Positions 1 to 8,974 of a stretch of 64,000 nt of DNA are shown in pieces (the stretch's first letter is position 1; each line of letters starts with the position of its first letter). The stretch comes from K23-9 sp964460665 (GTDB lineage: Bacteria > Planctomycetota > Planctomycetia > Pirellulales > Pirellulaceae). Under the pieces are notes generated by a model, which made no database searches, was not told the DNA's origin, and saw only the letters and a program-made list of their open reading frames with translations. The DNA lies in the NCBI GenBank assembly GCA_964460665.1, contig CAYWSL010000006.1:11461-75460 (forward strand), given 5' to 3'. The translations under genes and the position numbers were made by a program.

Positions 1-1138
1 CGAATTCGCCACCCCAGACGACAAGCGTTTCATCCAGCAGTCCGCGACGCGCTAAATCGGTTAGCAAGCCCGCGACGGGCTTGTCCATGCCGCGACACAT
101 CTTGGTGTGGTTGCTTTCGATTTTGCTGTGCGCATCCCACTTGCTGCCCGCGCCGTGATAGCACTGAATGAATCGCACGCCGCGTTCGACCATCCGCCGC
201 GCTAAAAGACAACTGCGGCCAAATTCTGCGGTGTCCTTGTTGTCCAAACCGTACAGCGATTTTGTTTCTGCAGTCTCCTGTGCAAGATCGACCGCTTCGG
301 GTGCACAGCTTTGCATTTGGTAGGCCAATTCGTAGCTGCGAATTCTGGCTTCCAGTTCACTGTTTTCTTTTCGCGAAAGCGCGTGTCGCTGGTTGATCTG
401 GGCCAAGTAATCCAACTGCGTGCGTTGCTGACTTGGATTGACATGCTTCGGTCGGTTTAAGTTGGCAAACGGCGTGGTGCCGTTTTGGATCGCCGTGCCT
501 TGATAGACCGCCGGCATGAAACCGGTGCCCCAGTTGCGAGGACCGTTCACGACCGTGCCTTTGTCTTGCATGACGACATACGCGGGCAAGTCCTGGTTGA
601 CGGTCCCCAGTCCATACGTCACCCAGCTACCCAGTGATGGCCGCCCGCCAAACTGAGTCCCCGTGTTCATCTGACACACACCACCGGAGTGGTTAATCCC
701 GTTCGTCCAGCACGACCGGATCACGGCAAAGTCATCCGCCCGCGTTGCCATGTGTGGCAGCCAGTCAGAAATCCACAATCCGCTTTCGCCATGTTGTTTC
801 CATTTACGCTTTGACGCCAACACCGGCGAATCAAACTCGCCCATCGGCGTGATCACCCGACTAAAACTATCTGGTAGCGGTTTCCCCGCCAATTTCTGCA
901 CTGCGGGCTTCGGATCGAACGTATCGATGTGACTCGGTCCGCCCTCCATGAACAGAAAAATCACACTCTTTGCGCGTGGGCGATGATGTGTCGCCTTTGC
1001 CGCCAACGGCGAAACTACATTGGACTCCGCGGCGGAAATCCCCGCCAGCGCCACGGCACCAAACCCAGCGCCCGCGCCCAACAACATCTGTCGCCGCGAA
1101 AATCCACTTGGCATCTTCGGTTCTCGCTCAATCGACAT
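1..1138 (-). CDS. DUF1501 domain protein, C-terminus cut by window edge
   Basis: About 379 codons are present; the 3' end lies outside the window. The N-terminus has a Tat-like signal (FSRRQMLLGAGAGFGAVALAG at about residues 13-33), so export in folded form is likely. The body has DUF1501 hallmarks: FLFMEGGPSHIDTFDPKP, a Gly/Thr-rich stretch around GINHSGGVCQMNTGTQ, and VVWGGEF at the edge. DUF1501 proteins belong to the alkaline-phosphatase/sulfatase-like superfamily; their biochemical role is not established. The ATG at 1138 overlaps the end of the upstream cytochrome gene by 11 bp, which suggests translational coupling. DUF1501 genes are regular partners of DUF1549/DUF1553 genes in Planctomycetes; a second pair sits at 56234-62229. 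The family call is firm; the function is unknown. Confidence 0.9.
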   Translation of the reverse strand, partial: MSIEREPKMPSGFSRRQMLLGAGAGFGAVALAGISAAESNVVSPLAAKATHHRPRAKSVIFLFMEGGPSHIDTFDPKPAVQKLAGKPLPDSFSRVITPMGEFDSPVLASKRKWKQHGESGLWISDWLPHMATRADDFAVIRSCWTNGINHSGGVCQMNTGTQFGGRPSLGSWVTYGLGTVNQDLPAYVVMQDKGTVVNGPRNWGTGFMPAVYQGTAIQNGTTPFANLNRPKHVNPSQQRTQLDYLAQINQRHALSRKENSELEARIRSYELAYQMQSCAPEAVDLAQETAETKSLYGLDNKDTAEFGRSCLLARRMVERGVRFIQCYHGAGSKWDAHSKIESNHTKMCRGMDKPVAGLLTDLARRGLLDETLVVWGGEF

Positions 1139-4100
1139 AAATCAGCTCGTTGGAATTCAGGAGTGCGTGGACCCAAGCGTCTCTCGCCCGTTCTTTCCTG
1201 GTCATCACCTTGGGCTTGCGGATCGAAGCCCAAGCGTGATGGTTGTTGCCTGACGAATCGCGACCGAGCTTTTCTTTGTCGTCAAACTGCCAGTCAATCA
1301 CGTAGTTGGGAAGCCCTGCATCGGAATCGGCTTGTGCAAGAACCGCCAAGTCACGGTGCTTCGTTTCGATCCGAATGCTATCGATCAATCCGTCCCACTG
1401 GTGCTTGCCGAACCGGTCACCGATCGTCACGTCGTTTTCCGGCCGAATGTTTTCGGTGACTTTGTGCGACGCCTTGGCAGTCTTTAGCTCGGCGTCTTTC
1501 TTAGATAAGTCACGCAAGTAAAACGTGATGCCGTTCTTGCTGGTATCAGACAGCTTCACCGCAGCGGCGACGTAATACGGTTTGTTCAGCTCCAACCGTA
1601 GATTCGACGGAACGACTTCGTAGTGCAGTTTCTTTCCGTCCCCAGTATCGCCGACAATTTGCAGGATCAAGTTCAGCGGTTTGTAAGCACTTTTGGTACT
1701 GGTCACGCCCAGCGACCAGCCCTGGCGCGACTTGCTGCCGTTCCAATGCCCGACGATCGTTCGAACATTTGCATCCTTGTACAGCGACCGCAACAACACC
1801 GTTGCTTCCACCGTAAAGTCGCCATCGGGTAAATCGTCCGACGCCTTCAAACTGATTTCGATGGGGCCGCCCGGTTTGAGGTCGATCGCTTTACTGCCGG
1901 TTTTCGGCATGGCGACAAGCGTTTTTACATCCGGTACTTTTTCGACTGGCGTTTGCGAAGTGTACTGCCGCAGGAACTCGGTTGCCAAAATGGTTTCCGA
2001 TTGACTAGGCGTGCGACTAAGTAGCGTTTTGAAAACGCGGTCAACAAAATCGGCATCCCGTTCTTCGCTGGCAAACCGCTTTGCAACGACTGCCGCCCGT
2101 GCGTTCGCCCACGTTCCGTTGGCCAACAACAGTGATTGAGTCGACGTCGTGGTGCGATGGCGTTTGCCGACACTACGAATTCGATCCGGCGCGTCAAAGG
2201 CAGCCAACAACGGGTCGGGCCTGTTCCGTTTGACTAGTTTGTAGATTGCTCGCTTGCCCGCTTTCAGTTCGCCGCTGGCGCTCAATACGCTGTCGTGGAT
2301 TTCTTCGCCCGAAAGTCGGCGCGGAGCCATTCGCCACAACAGTCGATTTTCTGGATCGATTTGGTTGACAAGCTGTTTGTCATTTTCGATCGACATCGAT
2401 GCTTGACGATACGTTGCCGACAGCAGAATCCGTCGATGCACGGCTTTGATGCTCCAGCCGTCTTCAACGAATCGTGCGGCCAGCCAGTCCAACAACTTTG
2501 GATGCGAAGGCGGTGTGCCCAAGCGCCCAAAATCACTGGACGTGTCCACCAAGCCACGGCCGAAGTGCTGCTGCCAAATGCGATTGACCATCACCCGCGC
2601 CGTCAACGGATTCGACTCACTGGCAATCCAATCGGCCAGCGCCGTCCGTCGCCCGGTCGACTTCAGCGCCGCATCCGGCGGAACCACGATGGCACTGCCG
2701 GGATCAAGCAACGTCAGAAATCCCGGAGTGATCGGGCGTTTTTTGGGATCATCGGGTAGGTAGGTTGCCGGCGCGATTGGCCCCACGTCGCTGCCAACGA
2801 ACTTCATTGTCGGCAGGGGCTTGGGTTTCATGTGATCGAACGTGGCCAACTGCTTTCGCAGTTTCTGGCGCTCCGCTTCGTCTTCTTTGCTAAGCCATTC
2901 GGGCAACTTGTCCACCGGCAAGTCAAACTGACGCTCGGCCAAACCCGCGATTTGCGATTCGTAGGGCTCGCGTTGATATGGACGCTTGCGAATCATCGCT
3001 TTGATCTTGGGGATGAATCTTTCAAAGCCTTCGCGAGTCGCATGTTTCAACAGTTCCGGGTTTTCGATTTCGTGCAAGCGACTGCGTATCGAATCGGTCG
3101 CCGCTTCCCACCGCGCCAACTGGTCTTGATAAGCCTGGCGTGTGTCGGCGTCGGCGATGGGATGCGATTCGGAGGGTTGGAACGCGGCAAAGAACGACCT
3201 GATGCGAAAGAAGTCCTTTTGCAGTAGCGGATCAAACTTGTGGTCGTGACAACGCGCGCACTTCAGTCCCTGCGCCAAGAACACATCGCTGGTTGTTTCG
3301 GTGATGTCGTTCAGGATTTCGTGCCATTGTGTTTCGACATCGCGTTGATTGTGTTCGTAGATCCAATTCCGCAAGTACATCGTCGCGACCAACGCCTCGC
3401 GACTGCCAGGATCGATTTCGTCGCCCGCCAGCTGTTCGCGTATGAAGCGATCGTACGGTTTGTCTTTGTTAAAAGAATCGATCACGTAGTCGCGATACCG
3501 AAACGCTTCGCCTCGCGCGTGGTCGGCACGGTAGCCATCGGTGTCCGCGTAGCGTACCAGGTCCAACCAAAATCGCGCTTGGTTTTCGCCGTAGGCTTTT
3601 TCGCCTAGAAGCCGATCAACCATCGCGGGATAGTCAAAGTCGGGCGACATCGCGTTGGCAATCGCATCGTCGCTTGGCGGCAGGCCCGTGATGGCGAAGT
3701 GCACGCGTCGAACAATCGCGAGCGGATCGGCTTGCCGAGCGGGCCGAATGCCTTCGGATTCAAGCCGAGAAAGAATGAAATGGTCGACATCATTTTGGCA
3801 CCACGCTGACTGCTGGACTTTGGGCGGTGCGGAGTCCTTTACCGGTTGAAAACACCACCACTCGCGATCCTTATCGGTGATCGCTGGTGGTTTAGCCAAC
3901 ACTACGTCAGCGGGCCACGGAGCGCCGGTCGCAATCCACTTTTCCAGGCCAGCGATCAAGTCAGCATCAACCTGTTCGTCTGGCGGCATCTCAAGCGATT
4001 CGTGCTTCATCGCCTGGACAATCAAGCTTTCGCCTGGTTTGCCAGCCACCATCGCAGGTCCCGTGTCACCACCGGACAACAACGATTCGCGCGACGTCAG

Positions 4101-4283
4101 CCGCAGGTTGCCTTCGTGTTTTTCTTCGTTGTGGCAACTGATGCAGTGGCGTGAGAGCACGGGCCGAGCATGGATTTCAAACAGATCACGATCGGCAGCA
4201 GAAAGATCCGCAGCCACAAGCGGGCTAATCAGAACTTGGCTGACAGCGGCTGTTGCAATGATTGAAAGCAGAGAGCGAAGCAC
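1128..4283 (-). CDS. planctomycete cytochrome c protein, PSCyt1-DUF1549-DUF1553 with LamG insert
   Basis: A 1051-residue secreted protein. Residues 1-25 form a Sec signal peptide ending VAA. The PSCyt1 domain follows, with heme motif CISCH at 47-51. DUF1549 (PSCyt2) spans about 160-380 and contains a second CxxCH (CARCHDHKFDP, near 343). DUF1553 (PSD1) begins near 560 (LADWIASESNPLTARVMVNRIWQQHFG). A LamG/concanavalin-like beta domain at about 800-1000 interrupts the end of DUF1553, whose closing motif (ARDAWVHALLNSNELIYVD) is the C-terminus. These proteins are abundant in Planctomycetes and probably act as envelope redox proteins, perhaps in polysaccharide turnover, but no reaction has been shown. 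It precedes and overlaps the DUF1501 gene. The ATG at 4283 is chosen because the signal peptide begins there. Confidence 0.92.
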   Translation of the reverse strand: MLRSLLSIIATAAVSQVLISPLVAADLSAADRDLFEIHARPVLSRHCISCHNEEKHEGNLRLTSRESLLSGGDTGPAMVAGKPGESLIVQAMKHESLEMPPDEQVDADLIAGLEKWIATGAPWPADVVLAKPPAITDKDREWWCFQPVKDSAPPKVQQSAWCQNDVDHFILSRLESEGIRPARQADPLAIVRRVHFAITGLPPSDDAIANAMSPDFDYPAMVDRLLGEKAYGENQARFWLDLVRYADTDGYRADHARGEAFRYRDYVIDSFNKDKPYDRFIREQLAGDEIDPGSREALVATMYLRNWIYEHNQRDVETQWHEILNDITETTSDVFLAQGLKCARCHDHKFDPLLQKDFFRIRSFFAAFQPSESHPIADADTRQAYQDQLARWEAATDSIRSRLHEIENPELLKHATREGFERFIPKIKAMIRKRPYQREPYESQIAGLAERQFDLPVDKLPEWLSKEDEAERQKLRKQLATFDHMKPKPLPTMKFVGSDVGPIAPATYLPDDPKKRPITPGFLTLLDPGSAIVVPPDAALKSTGRRTALADWIASESNPLTARVMVNRIWQQHFGRGLVDTSSDFGRLGTPPSHPKLLDWLAARFVEDGWSIKAVHRRILLSATYRQASMSIENDKQLVNQIDPENRLLWRMAPRRLSGEEIHDSVLSASGELKAGKRAIYKLVKRNRPDPLLAAFDAPDRIRSVGKRHRTTTSTQSLLLANGTWANARAAVVAKRFASEERDADFVDRVFKTLLSRTPSQSETILATEFLRQYTSQTPVEKVPDVKTLVAMPKTGSKAIDLKPGGPIEISLKASDDLPDGDFTVEATVLLRSLYKDANVRTIVGHWNGSKSRQGWSLGVTSTKSAYKPLNLILQIVGDTGDGKKLHYEVVPSNLRLELNKPYYVAAAVKLSDTSKNGITFYLRDLSKKDAELKTAKASHKVTENIRPENDVTIGDRFGKHQWDGLIDSIRIETKHRDLAVLAQADSDAGLPNYVIDWQFDDKEKLGRDSSGNNHHAWASIRKPKVMTRKERARDAWVHALLNSNELIYVD

Positions 4284-4526
4284 GGTGGGGGCCTTCGACG
4301 ATCGGCAGGTGAAAAACGCTTGTAGCGGAAATCGTCAAGAGTCTCGGCGATACGATCAACGCCGAAAGTCTTGCCGGCTTCCGCGCTACGCGTCGCAGCA
4401 GCGTTGTGGCCGCTTGTTTGACATGCTGATGGATAACGTGGGGTGGGAAGCAGACGACGCGGTGGGAGGTTACGATTATACATCAAGCCGCACACCAAAT
4501 ACCTGCATCCAGTTGAAACCAACGCC

Positions 4527-5717
4527 ATGCGATTGCCCAAGAACGTAGGACCACTCCTATTTATTGCTTTTATTGCTGCTTTTTCTCTTGGCACCACGAC
4601 TTGGCCGACGACCGCACAGGCACAGGATCAAGCCGTCGCTTGGAAAAAGCACACTGTGATGGAAGGCGGCCACTGCACTACGAGCGTTGCGATCGACGCC
4701 AACGGCGATAAACAATTGGACGTCATCGCGTCTTACAACGGCAAAGTCAGCTTGTTCCTGGCGCCGACTTGGAAAGAAGTGATTCTGTATCAGTTCTTTG
4801 GTGGTAGCGGCCAATGCATCCACAGCGCCGTAGTCGACGCGGATGGCGACGGCGACCAAGACTGGGTCGGTACGCTGGCTCATGATCATCCGTTCTGGCT
4901 GGAAAACCCTGGTCCGGACAACGCAACCCAAGGAGCCTGGACGCCGCGCGTGATCGATCCCGACATCACCGGCATCCACTGTATTCTGACCAGTGACATC
5001 GACAATGACGGCGTCGAAGACTTGGTGATCAACAACTTCGCTCCCGACAAAGGGCTTGGCGATTCGATGGCTTGGTTCAGTCGACCCAAGAATCCGCGGC
5101 GTGCGAAACAATGGGACCGACACGTTTTTGCCAACGGCGACGCTCGGGGTGGTAGTCACTACATGGGCGCTGGCGACATTGACGGTGACGGCTGGAAAGA
5201 AATCGCCGTCGGCGCCAAAGGCGGTCCGTTTGAAGGTGGCAACTGGTTTGCGTTCTGGAAGAATCCTGGCGCGAAGGGCGTTGGTGCGGCTTGGGAGAAA
5301 GTGATCTTGGCTGAAAACCAAACCGCCGCCACGAACATCGTCCCTGCAGATGTAAACGGCGATGGCAAAGTCGACTGGGTCGCATCACGCGGCCACGGCA
5401 ACGGAGTGCTTTGGTTTGAAAACCCAACCTGGAAGATCCACGACATCGACAACAAGATTCAGTTTCCTCACAGTTTGACCGTCGCGGATCACGATCAAGA
5501 CGGCGACTTGGACGCAGCAACATGTGGCTACGGAAGTGAACGAGTGATGTGGTACGAAAATGATGGCAAAGGCAGCTTCACCCATCACACGCTAGACACC
5601 GCTCAGCAAAGTTACGATCTACGAAGCGTGGACATGGACGGCGACGGAGACGAAGATCTGTTGAACGCGGGCCGCGGCACAAAGAACGTCGCTTGGTACG
5701 AAAACCCTTTGCGATAG
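4527..5717 (+). CDS. secreted FG-GAP/VCBS repeat beta-propeller protein
   Basis: A 396-residue protein with a signal peptide (MRLPKNVGPLLFIAFIAAFS, cleavage after AQA near residue 34). The body has about seven Asp-rich calcium-binding blade motifs: DANGDKQLDV, DADGDGDQDW, DIDNDGVEDL, DIDGDGWKEI, DVNGDGKVDW, DHDQDGDLDA, DMDGDGDEDL. This is typical of integrin-alpha-like VCBS propellers, which act as extracellular or periplasmic binding modules. The frame is open 28 codons further upstream, but the ATG at 4527 is the one that starts the signal peptide. It is divergent from the cytochrome gene at 1128-4283, with about 240 bp between them that must hold both promoters. The ligand is unknown. Confidence 0.88.
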   Translation: MRLPKNVGPLLFIAFIAAFSLGTTTWPTTAQAQDQAVAWKKHTVMEGGHCTTSVAIDANGDKQLDVIASYNGKVSLFLAPTWKEVILYQFFGGSGQCIHSAVVDADGDGDQDWVGTLAHDHPFWLENPGPDNATQGAWTPRVIDPDITGIHCILTSDIDNDGVEDLVINNFAPDKGLGDSMAWFSRPKNPRRAKQWDRHVFANGDARGGSHYMGAGDIDGDGWKEIAVGAKGGPFEGGNWFAFWKNPGAKGVGAAWEKVILAENQTAATNIVPADVNGDGKVDWVASRGHGNGVLWFENPTWKIHDIDNKIQFPHSLTVADHDQDGDLDAATCGYGSERVMWYENDGKGSFTHHTLDTAQQSYDLRSVDMDGDGDEDLLNAGRGTKNVAWYENPLR

Positions 5718-5757
5718 CTGGGAACGTGTTTCACGACGATCCAGCAATGCCAGCAAG

Positions 5758-6726
5758 ATGGTTTCGGGCATCCGGTTGGTTTCTCTAATCCGCAAGGTCG
5801 ACCCAGCCGATAAAGTGCGATGTGTTTCCTTGGATTCCGCCTGCGCGCTAAATAGGCTTTCACTTTTGTCTCGTTCCACTTCGCCATTATCACAGGAAAG
5901 CGTTTATCCAAACGCCTTGATCGCATGGGTCACGGCGTGGGGATCGGCGGTGGTAGATGGAATCACGACGATCGGCGACATGACCGTATTTGCATGGCAG
6001 ATGCTGCGATGGATGTTCACTCGACTGCCCCGGCCGGGCACGCTCCTGGTCAACTTTTACCAAGTCGGTGTGCTTAGCCTGCCCGTCGTCGCGTTAACCG
6101 GAACGTTCATCGGCATGGTGCTGGCGCAGCAAAGCTACGGTCAATTCAAAATGATCGGAATGCAAAGCTTCTTGGGCGCGGTCATCAATCAGTCCATCGT
6201 TTGCGAACTTGGTCCAGTGCTAGCGGCGACCATGTTGGCGGGACGCGTCGGTAGCGCAATGGCCGCAGTGCTTGGGACCATGCGAGTCACCGAGCAGATC
6301 GATGCGCTGACCACGATGGGTGCCGACCCAATCCACTACTTGGTCGTCCCACGATTCATGGCGTGCATCTTCCTGATCCCCGCGCTGACGATCATGGCCG
6401 ACTTCATGGGCATCGTTGGCGGGTACTTTTTCTGTGTGATCATGCTTGATATTGATCACGCGGGTTACCTGAATCACTCACGCGAATTCGTAACCGGATT
6501 CGACCTATTCGGTGGGATCTTCAAGAGTTTCTTCTTTGGCGCGATTATCGCTATCGTCAGCTGCTACCAGGGGTTCCATTGCGAAGCCGGCGCGGAGGGC
6601 GTTGGCAAAGCAGCCACAGCGTCATTCGTATTTTCCTTCGTAATGATTCTGATGTTCGACCTGGGACTGAACGTTGTCCTATCGACCGCCCGCGAGTTCT
6701 TCTTTGTGGGAGGCTCGATTATATGA
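5758..6726 (+). CDS. mlaE: MlaE-type ABC transporter permease
   Basis: Integral membrane permease of the MlaE/YrbE family, which with MlaF and MlaD moves phospholipids between inner and outer membranes. Family motifs include FIGMVLAQQSYGQF, the ELGPVLAATMLAGRVGSAMAA segment, MRVTEQIDALTTMG and PRFMACIFLIPALT. About five to six hydrophobic segments follow the amphipathic start. The frame opens at ATG 5758, but the first 50 or so residues do not look like the family. The true start may be TTG 5917, which has an AGGAAAG about 16 bases upstream. The stop overlaps the mlaF start (ATGA), so the two are translationally coupled. MlaE, MlaF and MlaD are consecutive, a usual arrangement. Confidence 0.93.
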   Translation: MVSGIRLVSLIRKVDPADKVRCVSLDSACALNRLSLLSRSTSPLSQESVYPNALIAWVTAWGSAVVDGITTIGDMTVFAWQMLRWMFTRLPRPGTLLVNFYQVGVLSLPVVALTGTFIGMVLAQQSYGQFKMIGMQSFLGAVINQSIVCELGPVLAATMLAGRVGSAMAAVLGTMRVTEQIDALTTMGADPIHYLVVPRFMACIFLIPALTIMADFMGIVGGYFFCVIMLDIDHAGYLNHSREFVTGFDLFGGIFKSFFFGAIIAIVSCYQGFHCEAGAEGVGKAATASFVFSFVMILMFDLGLNVVLSTAREFFFVGGSII

Positions 6727-7592
6727 TGGCAACTTCCAATCCCAACCAAAATGAATCACAAGACGACGTCAAACGTCCGGTCACCCGCGACTTAATCGAA
6801 GTCAACAATGTGTCGGTGTCGTTTGCGGGCAACTGGATTCTGAAGGACATCAATTTAACGATCGGACGCGGGCAAACTGTCGCGATCATCGGTGAAAGTG
6901 GCTGCGGTAAGACCGTGTTCATGAAGACGCTGGTCGGACTGATCTTGCCAACTTTGGGACGCGTGTCCTTTGGCGGCAACGATCTGCAACAGTTGTCCAA
7001 GGACCAGTTGACGCAAGTCCGCAGGCGGTTTGGTTTCGTTTTCCAGAACGCCGCGTTGTTTGATAGTTTGTCGATTTACGAAAACGTTGCTTTTCCACTA
7101 CGACAAAACGACAAGGCACCCGAGTCCGAAGTGAACGAGCGGGTGTATAAACATCTGACCGAAGTTGGCTTGCCTCGTGATGTCGCTAAGAAACGACCGA
7201 GCGAACTATCAGGCGGTATGCGAAAACGCGTCGGGCTAGCACGCGCGTTGATCCTAAAGCCTGAATTGGTCGTCTATGACGAACCCACGACGGGCTTGGA
7301 TCCGATCATGAGCGACGTGATCAACGAATTGATTTTGGACACGCGTCGTCGATACCCGGTGACCAGCGTGGTCGTCACGCACGACATGCACACGGCCAGA
7401 AAGGTGGCTGACCGCGTGCTGATGCTTTATCCGCGAACACGACTGGATGCTGACGACAGCCAAGTTTTGTTTGACGGTCCACCCAGCGATCTGGAACACG
7501 CCAAGGATCGGCGTGTCAGGCAGTTCGTGCGTGGTGAAGCAGGCGAACGCCTGAATGAATTGACTCGTGAAAGCGAGGCGGCCAATCAGTAA
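6723..7592 (+). CDS. mlaF: MlaF-type ABC transporter ATP-binding protein
   Basis: A 289-residue ATPase that powers the Mla lipid transporter on the cytoplasmic face. Walker A is GESGCGKT (about residues 58-65). The ABC signature is LSGGMRKRVGLARAL and Walker B is LVVYDEPTTGLDP. The H-loop histidine lies in VVVTHDMHTARKVADR. The LSGGMRKR form of the signature is typical of the MlaF branch rather than sugar or amino-acid importers. The chosen ATG overlaps the mlaE stop codon by four bases; a second ATG follows directly at 6726. The in-frame extension upstream to 6579 lies inside mlaE and is not used. mlaD follows after 20 bp. Confidence 0.95.
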   Translation: MMATSNPNQNESQDDVKRPVTRDLIEVNNVSVSFAGNWILKDINLTIGRGQTVAIIGESGCGKTVFMKTLVGLILPTLGRVSFGGNDLQQLSKDQLTQVRRRFGFVFQNAALFDSLSIYENVAFPLRQNDKAPESEVNERVYKHLTEVGLPRDVAKKRPSELSGGMRKRVGLARALILKPELVVYDEPTTGLDPIMSDVINELILDTRRRYPVTSVVVTHDMHTARKVADRVLMLYPRTRLDADDSQVLFDGPPSDLEHAKDRRVRQFVRGEAGERLNELTRESEAANQ

Positions 7593-7612
7593 TCGATTGC
7601 GATTCTGACGCA

Positions 7613-8956
7613 GTGAAATTCATGGACGACAATAAACTACGATTCGGTGTTGGCGTGTTGGTGATTGCCGCAATTGGTGTCGGCATCATCCTGACGTTCC
7701 TATTCGGTGCATTTCCAACGGTGCTGTCGAATGAATACACGCTGTTGGTCAAGTTTCCATCGGCAACCGGGGTCAGCACGAACACGCCGGTTTTACGCGA
7801 CGGTGTGAAAATCGGACGCGTCACGGATATCAAATTACTGGAAACCGGCGGCGTCTTGCTAGAACTTGCAATGGACGCGACACACCAGCTCTCGCATGAG
7901 TACGTTCCATACATCGGCACGGGGTCGGTCATCACTCGCGAGGCGAAGCTAAAGTTTGTTCGTGCCGATCCTCAGCTACTGAGAACGATTTTTCCAGAGC
8001 CGGCTGACCAAGCCATGATTCCCAAACCGTACGCCGACATGGACTACCTGAACTACGGCAAAAAGGAAGAAGATCCGTTCAACGTGCTGTTTGGATTGGA
8101 AGAAGACATTCGCAACACGATGCTGTCGATTCAGCGTGCAGGTGATTCGATCGATAACGCCGGCAAGGGCGTGAACCTATTGGTCGGTGACGCAAGACAA
8201 GCCGTCGGTGACGTTCGCCAAGCAGTGGGCGGAACGGATTCCAAAGTCGACGCGATTGCCGACGAAGCCGTGCAAGCGTTGAAAGAGTTCCAGGGTGCGA
8301 TGCGTGACGTGCGCAGCATTGTTGGAAACCCAGACCTGAAAGCCAGCTTGGAACAATCGCTGGGCACCCTCCCGGACGTGCTGAAGGAAGCCAAGGAAAC
8401 GCTGGAATCGACGCAGCGGACGTTTGAGAAGTTTGAAAATGTTGGCTCGCGGTTTGAACGTGTTGGTGAAGTCGCCGAAGATGCCGTCAAGGACGTTGGC
8501 GATGTCGTCGCCAACGTGAACAATACCGTTGACACTGTACGCAACACCGTCGAGGGCGCCGGAGAGACACTCAATACGATTCAAGGCACGTTCAAAAGCG
8601 CCGAACGGACAATTCAAAACGTCGAGAAGTTTAGCGAACCGCTGGCCCAGCGGGGCGACGAAATTGTGTTGCAAGTTCTACAGAGCCTGCGAAGCGCCGA
8701 GAAAGCACTCGTACAAGTCGAAGCATTCGGGTCGTCGCTAAACAACAACGACGGCACGATCAAACGACTGCTTGAAGACGACCACATGTACTGGCAGATT
8801 CGTCGAACGATCGAAAACGTTGAGCAGGCGTCGGCAAGAATCAAACCGATTCTCGATGACGCGCGTATCTTCAGTGACAAGATCGCTCGTGACCCACGCC
8901 AGCTAGGCGTCCGAGGCGCGATCACTCGCCAGCCAAACGGAATTGGCCTTAAGTAG
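7613..8956 (+). CDS. mlaD: MCE-domain lipid-transport protein (MlaD family)
   Basis: A 447-residue protein with one N-terminal membrane anchor (about residues 9-30), then an MCE domain (about 38-130: YTLLVKFPSATGVSTNTPVL, GVKIGRVTDIKLLETGGVLL). The long remainder is a helical, heptad-rich tail (VGDARQAVGDVRQAVGG; TFEKFENVGSRFERVGEVAED). MlaD hexamers hold lipid in the periplasm. The tail is much longer than in E. coli MlaD (about 183 residues) and resembles MCE proteins whose C-terminal helices build a channel, so it may span part of the periplasm. The start is GTG 7613 or ATG 7622; neither has a clear ribosome binding site. It is the third gene of the mla operon and meets the phosphoesterase gene convergently 18 bp later. 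Confidence 0.9.
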   Translation: MKFMDDNKLRFGVGVLVIAAIGVGIILTFLFGAFPTVLSNEYTLLVKFPSATGVSTNTPVLRDGVKIGRVTDIKLLETGGVLLELAMDATHQLSHEYVPYIGTGSVITREAKLKFVRADPQLLRTIFPEPADQAMIPKPYADMDYLNYGKKEEDPFNVLFGLEEDIRNTMLSIQRAGDSIDNAGKGVNLLVGDARQAVGDVRQAVGGTDSKVDAIADEAVQALKEFQGAMRDVRSIVGNPDLKASLEQSLGTLPDVLKEAKETLESTQRTFEKFENVGSRFERVGEVAEDAVKDVGDVVANVNNTVDTVRNTVEGAGETLNTIQGTFKSAERTIQNVEKFSEPLAQRGDEIVLQVLQSLRSAEKALVQVEAFGSSLNNNDGTIKRLLEDDHMYWQIRRTIENVEQASARIKPILDDARIFSDKIARDPRQLGVRGAITRQPNGIGLK

Positions 8957-8974
8957 GCAAGCTCCTTTCAAACA

